Assembly: GCA_016744905.1 (NCBI GenBank) | Contig: JADGDM010000011.1 | Location: 1-52,065 of the forward strand | Source of the DNA: Sulfurimonadaceae bacterium | GTDB taxonomy: Bacteria; Campylobacterota; Campylobacteria; Campylobacterales; Sulfurimonadaceae | Direction of reading: 5' to 3' | Length of the DNA: 52,065 nt | In this document: one piece after another, positions 25,259-34,417 of the stretch | Layout of the letters: each line of letters begins with the position of its first letter | Numbering within the stretch: the stretch's first letter is position 1 | Position numbers and translations under genes: made by a program | The notes under the pieces: generated by a model | What the model was told of the DNA's origin: nothing | What the model saw: only the letters and a program-made list of their open reading frames with translations | Databases searched by the model: none

Positions 25259-27571
25259 ATGTTCAAATCTCTATATATACTTTTAATACTCTTTGTATCA
25301 TTAGAATCTAAAGAGATTGATCTGAGACAAAACTATCCCAGTATTGGAACCTATCTCTCATCTTATAAAGATGTAAATGCCACAAAAACATTTAAAGAGA
25401 TTCGTACACTTTCTCAAGAGAACTTTAAACCCCTCAAAAGTGATCTAGATGCGCAACTCTTCACCTCAGCTGCATACTGGTACACCTTTACTACTAAAAA
25501 TACTGATCATCATAAAAAAGTTTTTTCTTTTGGCGCAGCGTGGTTAGATAAAATAGATATTTACATCATAGAAGAGAGCTTAGTAACGCACTATAAAGGT
25601 GGAGACTTACAAGATTTTAACACCCGTTCTTATCAAGATCCAAAGATAAATTTTAGCCATATATTTAAAAATAATAGGGCTGAAGTTTATATTCGTGTTG
25701 AGACACGTGATCCTTACCTTGTTGATATCTCTCTTGGTGATGAAATACATTTTTTAAATACCAGCAAAGATTTTGCCATAGAGATGACCTTTATTTTTTC
25801 AGTTATTCTTGCCATGCTTTTTTATAATTTTTTCATCTTTTTAAGTTCTAGAGATTCTACTTATTTACACTACGTAATCTATCTCACTGGTTTTCTACTG
25901 ATGCTCTCATCGTATAATGGTCTACTGTTTCAATGGTTTCTAAAAGACTATCCTATATTGAATAATTACAGTGTTGTCTTCTTTATGAATATCTATATCA
26001 TCACAGGTATTATTTTTGCCAATACTTTTCTACAGACTAAAATATATCATCCCAGCATCTATAAATTTTCTAAATTTGCCATCTTTTTTTTCTTGCTTAT
26101 TGCTGTATTGGCAGAACTTCTAGGTGGGTACCGCTTTAGTATGCCTATTAGCATCATTAATGCTGCTCTATTTAGTATCTATGCCCTTAGTATCAGTTTT
26201 ATCGCTTGGCGCACTGATAATCATTGGGCACGATTTTTTCTTTTAGGATCTGTCTCAGGATTTATAGGAACCATGATTACCGCAGGAACGGCAATATCGA
26301 TTATTCCTTATTATCACCTTACATTTAAGGCCATTGATTATGGTGTTTTACTCGATGCGCTTTTACTCTCTTTTGCCCTTGCCGAAAAATTAAAAATTTC
26401 TCAAAATCAAAAGTTATTTGTTGAATCCAAAGCCAAAGAGTATGCCCAAGCAGCGCAGAAACAAAAAGATGATTTTTTATCTAATATGTCTCATGAACTA
26501 CGCACCCCACTCAATGCAATACTGGGTTTTATAGAGATACTTCAAAAACGTATAAAAGAGCCTACGTCCTTAGAGTATATCGATACTATCTTTTACAGTA
26601 CCAAAACACTTATTAATATCATTAATGATGTTTTAGACTTCTCTAAATTACAAAAAAATGAGTTGGTATTAGAGAAGAAAAACTTTGATCCAAAAAATGA
26701 ATTTGTTCAAACCGCAGCACTTTTTAAACGGCGCGCTGAAGACGAAGGTATCTTTTACACCACGATGATAGATGACTATCTACCAGCTCAACTGATAGGA
26801 GATGTCACACGCATTAATCAAGTGCTTTATAACCTTCTCACCAACGCCTTTAAATTCACCACACTCAATCCTCATGTAGAGTTAAAAATTCATTATTCTA
26901 ATGGCTTTCTAACTATCTCTGTTTTAGACAATGGTCTTGGTATGACAGCAGAAAATCAAGAAAAGATATTTAATGCATTTGAACAAGCAGACATTTCTAC
27001 TACCAAAAAATATGCGGGAACAGGCCTGGGATTGGCGATATGTAATAAATTGATTTTACTGATGGATGCAAAACTGACACTTAGCAGTAAAGTCAATGAG
27101 GGGAGTATATTTACCCTTCGAATTCCTCTTCTAGAGCCGGCGCCAGAAAAAGAGCCTGAAATAAAAGAAGAGACTGAAGAAGAGCTTCAATTTAAGGCCA
27201 AAATACTTGTTGTCGAGGACAATAAAACCAACCAATTTTTAATTCAAGTCCTCCTTGAAGAGTATGGCATCGATTTTGATATTGCTAATGATGGATTAGA
27301 AGCATTAAGCTGGTTTAAACAAGAGAAGTATGATCTTATTTTGATGGATGAAAATATGCCAAATATGAACGGACTGCTTGCCTTTGAAAATATCCAAATG
27401 ATTGAAAGTGAGAAAAACTTAATTCCAACACCAGTTGTTGCACTCACCGCCAATGTCTCTGAAAGTGATAAAGATAAGTTTCTCAGTGCTGGCATGAATG
27501 ATTTTTTAGCCAAACCCTTGGACTATAAAGAGTTGGAGCGTGTCCTCTTACGTTTTTGTCAGCAGATTTAA
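25259..27571 (+). CDS. 7TMR-DISM hybrid sensor histidine kinase
   Basis: A 770-aa membrane-bound hybrid kinase. Order: short signal segment (1-17), periplasmic 7TMR-DISM extracellular domain (about 20-150, with FSFGAAWLDKIDIYIIEE), seven membrane helices (about 170-390), HisKA with phospho-acceptor His412 in NMSHELRTPLNAI, HATPase with DNGLGMT and GTGLGLAICNKL, a Glu-rich linker, and a C-terminal receiver with the acidic pair in LVVEDN and acceptor Asp697 in LILMDENMPNMNG. There is no HPt domain and no response regulator next to it, so its phosphorelay partner must lie elsewhere. Such extracellular domains are thought to sense carbohydrates or other small ligands. The end overlaps the convergent TonB-dependent receptor gene by four bases. 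Confidence 0.93.
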   Translation: MFKSLYILLILFVSLESKEIDLRQNYPSIGTYLSSYKDVNATKTFKEIRTLSQENFKPLKSDLDAQLFTSAAYWYTFTTKNTDHHKKVFSFGAAWLDKIDIYIIEESLVTHYKGGDLQDFNTRSYQDPKINFSHIFKNNRAEVYIRVETRDPYLVDISLGDEIHFLNTSKDFAIEMTFIFSVILAMLFYNFFIFLSSRDSTYLHYVIYLTGFLLMLSSYNGLLFQWFLKDYPILNNYSVVFFMNIYIITGIIFANTFLQTKIYHPSIYKFSKFAIFFFLLIAVLAELLGGYRFSMPISIINAALFSIYALSISFIAWRTDNHWARFFLLGSVSGFIGTMITAGTAISIIPYYHLTFKAIDYGVLLDALLLSFALAEKLKISQNQKLFVESKAKEYAQAAQKQKDDFLSNMSHELRTPLNAILGFIEILQKRIKEPTSLEYIDTIFYSTKTLINIINDVLDFSKLQKNELVLEKKNFDPKNEFVQTAALFKRRAEDEGIFYTTMIDDYLPAQLIGDVTRINQVLYNLLTNAFKFTTLNPHVELKIHYSNGFLTISVLDNGLGMTAENQEKIFNAFEQADISTTKKYAGTGLGLAICNKLILLMDAKLTLSSKVNEGSIFTLRIPLLEPAPEKEPEIKEETEEELQFKAKILVVEDNKTNQFLIQVLLEEYGIDFDIANDGLEALSWFKQEKYDLILMDENMPNMNGLLAFENIQMIESEKNLIPTPVVALTANVSESDKDKFLSAGMNDFLAKPLDYKELERVLLRFCQQI

Positions 27572-29622
27572 AAGCGGTATGTCACATCAAACCAAGGAAG
27601 TAGTGGTAGACTTTTAGAAGTTCCACTTACTTCATAATTGTCATCATAATCGATACCTGTAATATTCTCGTGATTTGTTAAATTTTGAATCTCAAATGAC
27701 CACTCCAACTCTTGGGAAGAAGCAAATTTTATCTGCTGTGCAATTTTTACATTAAGTGAAAAATAATCTGGCAAGCGCGCCGCATAGCTCTCACCATAAA
27801 TTGGACGGACTCTTGGTGCTGTTGGGTCACTGTTGTCGATATACGTTCCTTCAACCTTAGTGTACGGTGCGCCAGAGTGGTAATGTACCCGTGTCGAAAA
27901 TGCCCAGTTATCCCAAAACTTCATTCCGGCAATAACTTGCGCAGTATGTGGTACTTCAGCATAAAAAGTTTGTAATGTCTCATCTTGTTGACTCAACTGA
28001 CGATTGGCTTTCAGATACGTATACGCCCCATAAAGGTAATACTGATCCAGACGCATCTTTATATTCATATCTATACCATATGCATACCCTTTACCACCAT
28101 TGGCATACGTTGTCACATTGTCATCAATAAGCAGATCAAAATAGTCTTTGTAATAAGGATCTATTCCTATGGTTGTATTTTCAAAATAGCTATTCCCATA
28201 ATGAAGAACTAGGTGTGTAGCGCGCTCATATCCTGCTTCTGTATTACCTAGTTCTTCGGTAGTCTTTGTCCCATCTGGAACCTGAGAATAGATACCCGTT
28301 GAGAGAGAAAGTTCATTAACTTCATCAATACGATACAGGGCTGAAAAACGTGGATCGACGTAGCCACCAAAGTCTTGATAGTTAGAATATGCCAATCGAC
28401 CACCATAACGCAATAATAAATTTTCACTAACTTCATAAATATCTTCTAAAAATAAAGTTGCGGCATTGACTCTAATAGTTCTATCAATACGCACAGGTGT
28501 CGCAGAAGTCAAATCATTATCAGGATTATCACGCGATGGTGGACCTGGTGCATAGATATCTAAGGGTGTATAAAAGTGCTGATATTCCAGACCTCCTACA
28601 ATTTTATGATTATCTATGGTGTAACTACTTTGATGGAAAAGACCTGTCTCATCACTATCTTGATCAACAAAATATCCCTCATTAAAAAGATTTAGACGTA
28701 CCTGAGTATGTAAGTTATATACAACCGTATTACTTTCATAATCACCATAATACCCTTGATGACGTGCCCCAACTGTTGTAAATGAAGTATGTGCCTTAAT
28801 TTGACCAACTGCGTCAGGATCTTTAACCTCATTGGCATATGAGGCAATTTCTAAAGAGTCATCTGCTGTAATAATTTCTAAAGAATATATATTGTTGGCA
28901 TTGGGTTGATAGGCACCAATAAAAGTAATATCATAGTAATTTGGAAATTCTGTATATGAGGTATTTGTATCTTCATCAAGCAGTCCCGTAGACTTCCCTA
29001 TCGCTGCCAAAGCCAAATCAAAATAACTACGACGCGCTCCTAAATAAAAACTCACTTCATCAGTAACACCAACGTTGATACCTGCAGAAGAATCAAAAAT
29101 ACCAACGTGCCCATAACCTGATATCTCATCTTTTGGATACTCTGGTGTTATATTAATAACTCCACCCATAGCGTTTCCATAGGTCGCATCAAAACCTGCA
29201 AGATACGCATCAATCTGACCCAGCGCGCCAGGTGCAATAACTGAATGTAATCCACCCATATGAAACAGATATCCAATAGGCAGATGATTGATGGTTGTTA
29301 AGGTCTCTTCTGGTTTTGAACCATAAATAAACAGCTCTCCACTTGCGTCACCTAAAGAGGTCACACCACTGAGACTCTGAATTGCCTTAATCGGGTCACC
29401 TTGAACACCGGGAATAAACATGGCCTCTTCTTTGGTCATTCTCTTTTGAGCAGGCATACTAGGCACATACTCACTGCTCTCTTCATACTCTGGCTCTTCA
29501 AATACAGACTCAAAAGCATTTTGTTCGACCTCAACACCAGCGCCTCCCTCAACTTCAAGAACACCAAGGTCTTCCGCAAAAGTAAGTGTTGTACACAATA
29601 ATAGTGAAAGTGCTAAACGCAT
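27568..29622 (-). CDS. TonB-dependent outer-membrane receptor
   Basis: A 684-aa TonB-dependent receptor. A signal peptide (MRLALSLLLCTTLTFA) is followed by DLGVLEVEGGAGVEV, a possible TonB box (LEVEG-like), a short linker, and the plug domain with FIPGVQGDPIKAIQSLSGV, LFIYGSKPEETLTTIN and GNAMGGVINITPEYP. The remaining ~480 residues are aromatic- and Tyr/Asn-rich beta-barrel strands ending LPLLPWFDVTYRF, a typical C-terminal aromatic residue for outer-membrane insertion. It is the last gene of a tonB-exbB-exbD operon, two bases after exbD, so it has a dedicated energising system. The ligand is not evident. Confidence 0.92.
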   Translation of the reverse strand: MRLALSLLLCTTLTFAEDLGVLEVEGGAGVEVEQNAFESVFEEPEYEESSEYVPSMPAQKRMTKEEAMFIPGVQGDPIKAIQSLSGVTSLGDASGELFIYGSKPEETLTTINHLPIGYLFHMGGLHSVIAPGALGQIDAYLAGFDATYGNAMGGVINITPEYPKDEISGYGHVGIFDSSAGINVGVTDEVSFYLGARRSYFDLALAAIGKSTGLLDEDTNTSYTEFPNYYDITFIGAYQPNANNIYSLEIITADDSLEIASYANEVKDPDAVGQIKAHTSFTTVGARHQGYYGDYESNTVVYNLHTQVRLNLFNEGYFVDQDSDETGLFHQSSYTIDNHKIVGGLEYQHFYTPLDIYAPGPPSRDNPDNDLTSATPVRIDRTIRVNAATLFLEDIYEVSENLLLRYGGRLAYSNYQDFGGYVDPRFSALYRIDEVNELSLSTGIYSQVPDGTKTTEELGNTEAGYERATHLVLHYGNSYFENTTIGIDPYYKDYFDLLIDDNVTTYANGGKGYAYGIDMNIKMRLDQYYLYGAYTYLKANRQLSQQDETLQTFYAEVPHTAQVIAGMKFWDNWAFSTRVHYHSGAPYTKVEGTYIDNSDPTAPRVRPIYGESYAARLPDYFSLNVKIAQQIKFASSQELEWSFEIQNLTNHENITGIDYDDNYEVSGTSKSLPLLPWFDVTYRF

Positions 29623-29624
29623 AA

Positions 29625-30038
29625 TTATTTCCTCTCTTCAGTCAGAATTGATAAATTTTTAATATTGTTGGCTTTTAATACATCTAAGACATCGACAAAA
29701 CATTGATGTTTAGAGTCCATGTCAGCAGCGACTTGAAAGATAGAGTCTTTATTGCTCGCTACCGTATCTTTGACATTAATAGACAAGGCGCGCAGACTCA
29801 TCAGACCCTTATCATAATAAAACTTGCACTCTTTATCAATACTAATAACATGCGTCAGTTTCTTTTTGTACTGCGTCTTAGTCTCATCTGCCACAGGGAT
29901 ATCGAGTTCTATGACCTTGAGTTGTAAAAAGCTTGTAGTGGTCACAAAAAATATCAACATTACCAAAAGTAGATCAATAAGATTTACCGGTGCGATATCT
30001 AAAGAGAGTTCTCTTTTTTTACGACTGCGACGCATCAC
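29625..30038 (-). CDS. exbD: ExbD/TolR-type biopolymer transport protein
   Basis: A 137-aa protein with one N-terminal membrane helix (DIAPVNLIDLLLVMLIFFVT) preceded by the basic stretch RRSRKKRE; the conserved helix aspartate used in proton-driven TonB work is the Asp of NLIDLLLVM. The periplasmic part follows. The first codon is GTG (30036-30038) directly followed by ATG (30033-30035); either may start translation. The gene begins 20 bases inside exbB, so they are translationally coupled. Works with exbB and tonB to energise the receptor that follows. Confidence 0.9.
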   Translation of the reverse strand: MMRRSRKKRELSLDIAPVNLIDLLLVMLIFFVTTTSFLQLKVIELDIPVADETKTQYKKKLTHVISIDKECKFYYDKGLMSLRALSINVKDTVASNKDSIFQVAADMDSKHQCFVDVLDVLKANNIKNLSILTEERK

Positions 30039-30603
30039 TGTCTCGTATCAACTCATAAAGTTTGGCTTCAAAAAGAGACACTATCTTGGTACTGATATGC
30101 TCAAAGCTTTTATAAAAAATCATCGCAATTACTGCCACAACTAAGCCACCCATCGTATCAATTAAAACTTCTTTGATACCACGTGCAATGATCGCTGGAT
30201 CATTTAGACCTGAATCACCCACTCCACCAAAGACATGCCAAACACCAATAAACGTACCAATGAGCCCAATCATAGGAGCAAGAACCGCTACCAATCCAAT
30301 AAAAGGAACTGAACGCATCATATACTGCTCATACATATCAAGCTTCACTCCAACATTGGCATTAAAAAGTGTTTCTGAACTTCCTTGAAAAGAGACAATG
30401 TCTTCTAAAGAACTGCGCATTACACCCTCTTTCAGTTTATCTAACTCGGAGAGATTTTTCATACTGCGTAACTCTTTAAGCCGTGTGTATGAAACATAAT
30501 ACTGATACACTTTTTCAAAAGCCATAATGATGACAATAAGCAGTGCCACGCCTAGGAGTTTAATAACCCAATCATTTTCCATCCAAAATTCAAATATGCT
30601 CAT
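30019..30603 (-). CDS. exbB: ExbB/TolQ-type proton channel protein
   Basis: A 194-aa MotA/TolQ/ExbB family protein with three membrane helices: one near the N-terminus (VIKLLGVALLIVIIMAFEKV), and two in the C-terminal half (VPFIGLVAVLAPMIGLIGTF and TMGGLVVAVIAMIFYKSFE). The segment with MIGLIGTFIGVW and GIKEVLIDTMGGLVVA is the family core. It starts 12 bases after tonB ends and overlaps exbD. Its job is to use the proton gradient to drive TonB. Confidence 0.92.
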   Translation of the reverse strand: MSIFEFWMENDWVIKLLGVALLIVIIMAFEKVYQYYVSYTRLKELRSMKNLSELDKLKEGVMRSSLEDIVSFQGSSETLFNANVGVKLDMYEQYMMRSVPFIGLVAVLAPMIGLIGTFIGVWHVFGGVGDSGLNDPAIIARGIKEVLIDTMGGLVVAVIAMIFYKSFEHISTKIVSLFEAKLYELIRDSDASQS

Positions 30604-30615
30604 TTTCTCTCTTCC

Positions 30616-31314
30616 TTATTTTAATGTGTAACTTATTGTGATACTAATTTCTAGCGGTAACTCTAACTCAGGAGGTGGTTTTTCAAAGTATTTTAACTTC
30701 TTAAACATCTTTTTTACCGCCTTATCTAAGCTTTTATATTTACTTTTTTCAACTATCATAAAATTAGATATTTTTCCCTCTGCGTCTACATCAAAGCGAA
30801 CTTTTACATCACCTTGCTGTTTAAACTTTTTCGCTTTTTTAGGATACTTTTTATGTTTGCCAATCGAGTCGTAGATAGAAGCGAAGTAAAGCTCTTTCTT
30901 TGACGCCATCACCTGCGCGCTGTTGTCTTCAAGAATCTCCTCTTCTATCACCTCTTCAACAACAGGTTCAGGAGGAACAATCTCTTTTTCTTCTTCAATA
31001 ATTTTCGGCTCTTCAATAATAGGAACCAATTTTTCCACTACTTTAGGAGGCAGAGGTTTTGGTTTAATAATTTTTTTAGGCTTTGGTTTTGGTTTTGGCT
31101 TTATTTTTTTCTTTGGTTTCGGTTTTTTCTTCACCACTTTTTTCTTTTTTTTAACTACTTTTTTTGGTGCCTTCTTTTGAACCATAGAGATATTCATACT
31201 GTTTTTTTTAGCAACATTCACCTTTTTAGATTCATGTTTATGATTTAAAAAAGGGATAAATAAAAGAAGTGAAAAAAGAACGATATAAATACCGTAGCGT
31301 GCTAATAGATTAAT
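30616..31314 (-). CDS. tonB: TonB energy transducer (probable non-canonical ATT start)
   Basis: The C-terminal ~85 residues are a TonB domain (IYDSIGKHKKYPKKAKKFKQ, VRFDVDAEGKISNFMIVEKS), preceded by a Lys/Pro-rich periplasm-spanning stretch (about 80 residues) and a Glu/Val/Pro-rich part. With the only standard in-frame start (GTG, 31221) the protein is 201 aa and has no membrane anchor. The same frame is open upstream to 31332 and encodes ARYGIYIVLFSLLLFIPFL, an obvious signal anchor, but has no ATG, GTG or TTG there. An AAAAAGGG ribosome site (31322-31329) lies seven bases before an ATT (31312-31314), which I take as the start (232 aa). The alternative is a one-base indel in the A5G3 run linking to the ATG at 31345. 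It is the first gene of the tonB-exbB-exbD-receptor operon. Confidence 0.8.
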   Translation of the reverse strand: MNLLARYGIYIVLFSLLLFIPFLNHKHESKKVNVAKKNSMNISMVQKKAPKKVVKKKKKVVKKKPKPKKKIKPKPKPKPKKIIKPKPLPPKVVEKLVPIIEEPKIIEEEKEIVPPEPVVEEVIEEEILEDNSAQVMASKKELYFASIYDSIGKHKKYPKKAKKFKQQGDVKVRFDVDAEGKISNFMIVEKSKYKSLDKAVKKMFKKLKYFEKPPPELELPLEISITISYTLK

Positions 31315-31343
31315 ATCGATACCCTTTTTGGATTATTTGTAGC

Positions 31344-31349
31344 ATTATA
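31344..31349 (-). promoter_or_regulatory. Probable -10 box (TATAAT) of the tonB operon
   Basis: TATAAT on the minus strand. Transcription would begin near 31337, leaving a leader of about 20 bases that contains the AAAAAGGG ribosome site. Since the ATG at 31345 lies within this box, that ATG would not be in the mRNA. Confidence 0.5.
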
Positions 31350-31390
31350 TATAAACTTAGACAACTTAACACTATTCTAGGTAAACAAAT

Positions 31391-34381
31391 TTACAGGATC
31401 TTAGGTTTCGCATTTCTTAGGTAATGTAATACCTCTTTAATAACGTCGTCATCATCTTTTGAACGACTTTTTATCTGCTCTTTTGAACCGTTTAAATACT
31501 CAATGGTGATCGTTTGTCCATAATTCATCAGCTTGGTGATGCCTTTTTCTAAACACAGAAGTTTCATGACCATCAGTTCAAAAAACTGTTTGGTCTCGAT
31601 GTTAAGTTCACCAAAACGCTCCCCCACTTCCTCTTCTATCTCATACACTTCTGTTGCATTATCACAATGGCTCAAACGGCGATAAATCTCTAAACGTAGT
31701 CTGTCTTCACTCACAACCTCTTCAGAAATATATGCCGAAATAGTCAACTTGATATCGACTTTGGCTTTAACATCTTCTTTCGTGTTACTTAACTCTTTAA
31801 TCGCATCTTCGAGCATACGAAGATAGAGTGAATAACCGATGTTTTTAATATGACCACTTTGTGCATCACCAACGAGATTACCTCCACCACGGATCTCTAA
31901 GTCATGATGGGCCAAGACAGACCCTGAACCTAAAAATGAGTTTGATTCCAGTGCCACAAGACGTTTTTTAGAATCATCTGTCAAGTTTTCTTTATCTTCA
32001 ACAATAAAATAAGCAAAACCCTCAGTAGAGCCACGTCCAACACGTCCACGAAGTTGATGAAGGTCTGCAATACCAAATCTGTCTGCTCCATCAATTATCA
32101 TTGTGTTAACATTGGGCATGTGGATACCTGATTCAATGATAGAGGTTGCCAACATCAAGTCATACTCACCCTCTTGAAATTTCATCAACTCTTTTTCAGT
32201 CACGGGTCCTGAAATTTTAGAGTGCAACATCAAGATACGAAGCTCAGGAAGAAGCTTTTTAATCTCTCCCTCTTTGATGGTCATCTGCGCAATAGAGTTA
32301 AAGACATAAAAAACCTGACCCCCACGACGTAGCTCACGAAGTATGACCTCTTTAATCAACTTCTCATCATAGGCCTTCACCATCGTTCTAACACCTTGAC
32401 GCTCACTTGGCGGTGTCATCAAAACAGACATGGTTTTAATAGAGCTCAGTGCTTGGTTTAAAGAACGAGGAATCGGTGTTGCGGACATGGAAAGTAGATG
32501 AACCCGCTCATGCATGGTTTTAAGTTTCTCTTTTTGCTTGACTCCAAACTTATGCTCTTCATCAATGATAACCAAACCTAGGTTTTTAAACTCCACACCA
32601 AAAAGTGCATGGGTACCAACAACAGTATCTATCTCACCAGCTTTAAGCGCTTTTAAAATGGCGGTTTTCTCTTTAGGGGTGACAAAACGGTCAATCTTAG
32701 CCACACGAATACCCGCTTCTTCAAAACGTTCGCGCAGAGATATGAAATGCTGTGAACTTAGCAGTGTCGTTGGTACAATCAGCGCACTTTGATAACCACC
32801 TTTAGCCGCAGCAAAAATTGCATTCATCGCTACCTCTGTTTTACCAAAGCCAACATCTCCACTAAGGAGCCTGTCCATGATCTTACCATTGGCAATGTTT
32901 GCAATAATCTCTGCTATCGAGGTTGTTTGATCTTCTGTATAATCAAATCCAGCTTCTGCTTGAAAAGCCTTGAGCTCTTTTTTATCCACATGAATTTGAG
33001 GGGCTTTAATAAGTGCGCGCGACGCAGCTAAATTAATAATTTCTCCAGCGATCTCAAAGAGGCGTTTTTTAACCTTATCTTTGATCTTTGCAAAACTACC
33101 TTTACCTAAACGATCCAGTGCAGGTAGACTTCCCGAAGAGATGTAACGATCAATCACTTCAAGATTTTCAACAGGTAAAAGTACCTTATCATCACCAATA
33201 TATTTAATAGTTACAAAGTCTTTAACACCCCCAAGAATTTCAGCCTGCTCAATCCCAACAAAAATACCAAGACCATAATCCTCATGAACAACATAATCGC
33301 CTTTTTTCAGATCGTCAAGAAGGATAGATGTTTTTCTACGACGACGTTTTTTCACCTCTTTATTAAGGGACATAATGATTTCAGTTTTAGAGATAACATT
33401 TAAAATAATAGGAGAAAACTTCACTTCCAGCGCGCTGGTATCAAATATATTTGACTGTTTTATCTGCGCTTCATTAGAGGCAATTAAGGTTATTTTTTTA
33501 CCTACATGCACATCAATAAGCGTTTTAGCATTGGTTAGGGCTAAGGTTTTATAGTCATCATTTTCATTAAGAATTTCGATGTCTTCAAAAACTTCTAATT
33601 CCAGCGCAGGAGAGTTAAGAGCATAAACTTCATCAATAAGCCCTTGAATGTTATGAGAGTAAAGTGCTTTTTTACCACTCACAAAATCAACACCCTGCTC
33701 GTCTAAATACCAAAATCCCAAAGAGGCAATATCTTTGACAAAAGAGTCACTGTCTGAACTTTCAATATTTGAATTCATCAACTCAAATTGCTCAGAAGTG
33801 AGTGAGAAGTACGCACTTTCTAAAACAACTTCTTCAATCTCACCCTTTTGTGAACGTTGTGTTTCACATTCAAAAACACGAATCTCCTCGATGGTATCAT
33901 CAAAAAGAGAGATACGATAAGGATTTTTTGATGAAGGGACAAAAATATCAATAATATCCCCACGAAAAGAGACTTCACCCTCTACTTGAACGATATCAAC
34001 AAAGGTGTATCCCCATTGGTGCAGTTGTTCTTTAAATTTTACAAAGTCTATGACTCCCCCAAATTCTAAGTTGGTTGTTTGAAGTAACTCTTGGCTGGGT
34101 AGATTAAAAAGTAATGTTTTTAGAGGAGAGATAATAATGGGTTTGGTTTTTGCACTATAGTAGGTTCGTAGTGCACTAAAAAGCTCAAAAAGTTCTTCTT
34201 TAAAAGGACGTAAGTCATCTAAAAGTGCAGCGCGCAGATCAGGAAAAACCAAGACCTCTTTATCAAAAAATGTACAGACATCTTTTAACTCTTGTGCTTG
34301 TCCTGCATCTTCACAGATAAGCAGTTCAAGGTCTGGTTTTTTAGTCGTTTTAAAATAAGCGTATAAATTACTTTGTGGCAT
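31391..34381 (-). CDS. mfd: Transcription-repair coupling factor
   Basis: A 996-aa DNA translocase that removes stalled RNA polymerase and recruits UvrA. Domains in order: UvrB-like N-terminal domains (about 1-310, with GGVIDFVKFKEQLHQWGYTF and VSFRGDIIDIFVPSS), the RNA-polymerase-interacting CarD-like domain (KGDYVVHEDYGLGIFVGIE), the helicase core with Walker A SGDVGFGKTEVAMNAIFAA, DEEHKFGVKQKEKLK and LSMSATPIPRSL, helicase motif VI in HQLRGRVGRGSTEGFAYF, and the C-terminal TRCF domain. It is shorter than E. coli Mfd (1148 aa) mainly in the N-terminal half, as is usual in this phylum. Last gene of the long minus-strand run; a small hairpin (TGCTA-TTT-TAGCA, 34403-34415) separates it from ccmA. 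Confidence 0.95.
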   Translation of the reverse strand: MPQSNLYAYFKTTKKPDLELLICEDAGQAQELKDVCTFFDKEVLVFPDLRAALLDDLRPFKEELFELFSALRTYYSAKTKPIIISPLKTLLFNLPSQELLQTTNLEFGGVIDFVKFKEQLHQWGYTFVDIVQVEGEVSFRGDIIDIFVPSSKNPYRISLFDDTIEEIRVFECETQRSQKGEIEEVVLESAYFSLTSEQFELMNSNIESSDSDSFVKDIASLGFWYLDEQGVDFVSGKKALYSHNIQGLIDEVYALNSPALELEVFEDIEILNENDDYKTLALTNAKTLIDVHVGKKITLIASNEAQIKQSNIFDTSALEVKFSPIILNVISKTEIIMSLNKEVKKRRRRKTSILLDDLKKGDYVVHEDYGLGIFVGIEQAEILGGVKDFVTIKYIGDDKVLLPVENLEVIDRYISSGSLPALDRLGKGSFAKIKDKVKKRLFEIAGEIINLAASRALIKAPQIHVDKKELKAFQAEAGFDYTEDQTTSIAEIIANIANGKIMDRLLSGDVGFGKTEVAMNAIFAAAKGGYQSALIVPTTLLSSQHFISLRERFEEAGIRVAKIDRFVTPKEKTAILKALKAGEIDTVVGTHALFGVEFKNLGLVIIDEEHKFGVKQKEKLKTMHERVHLLSMSATPIPRSLNQALSSIKTMSVLMTPPSERQGVRTMVKAYDEKLIKEVILRELRRGGQVFYVFNSIAQMTIKEGEIKKLLPELRILMLHSKISGPVTEKELMKFQEGEYDLMLATSIIESGIHMPNVNTMIIDGADRFGIADLHQLRGRVGRGSTEGFAYFIVEDKENLTDDSKKRLVALESNSFLGSGSVLAHHDLEIRGGGNLVGDAQSGHIKNIGYSLYLRMLEDAIKELSNTKEDVKAKVDIKLTISAYISEEVVSEDRLRLEIYRRLSHCDNATEVYEIEEEVGERFGELNIETKQFFELMVMKLLCLEKGITKLMNYGQTITIEYLNGSKEQIKSRSKDDDDVIKEVLHYLRNAKPKIL

Positions 34382-34417
34382 TAAATCTTCTCATATTTTT
34401 AATGCTATTTTAGCAAT

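Noticed and set aside
30923-31180. A Gly/Phe/Ser-rich 85-aa frame antisense to tonB.
   Set aside because: It mirrors the Lys/Pro/Glu-rich low-complexity part of tonB; no ribosome site or family match.
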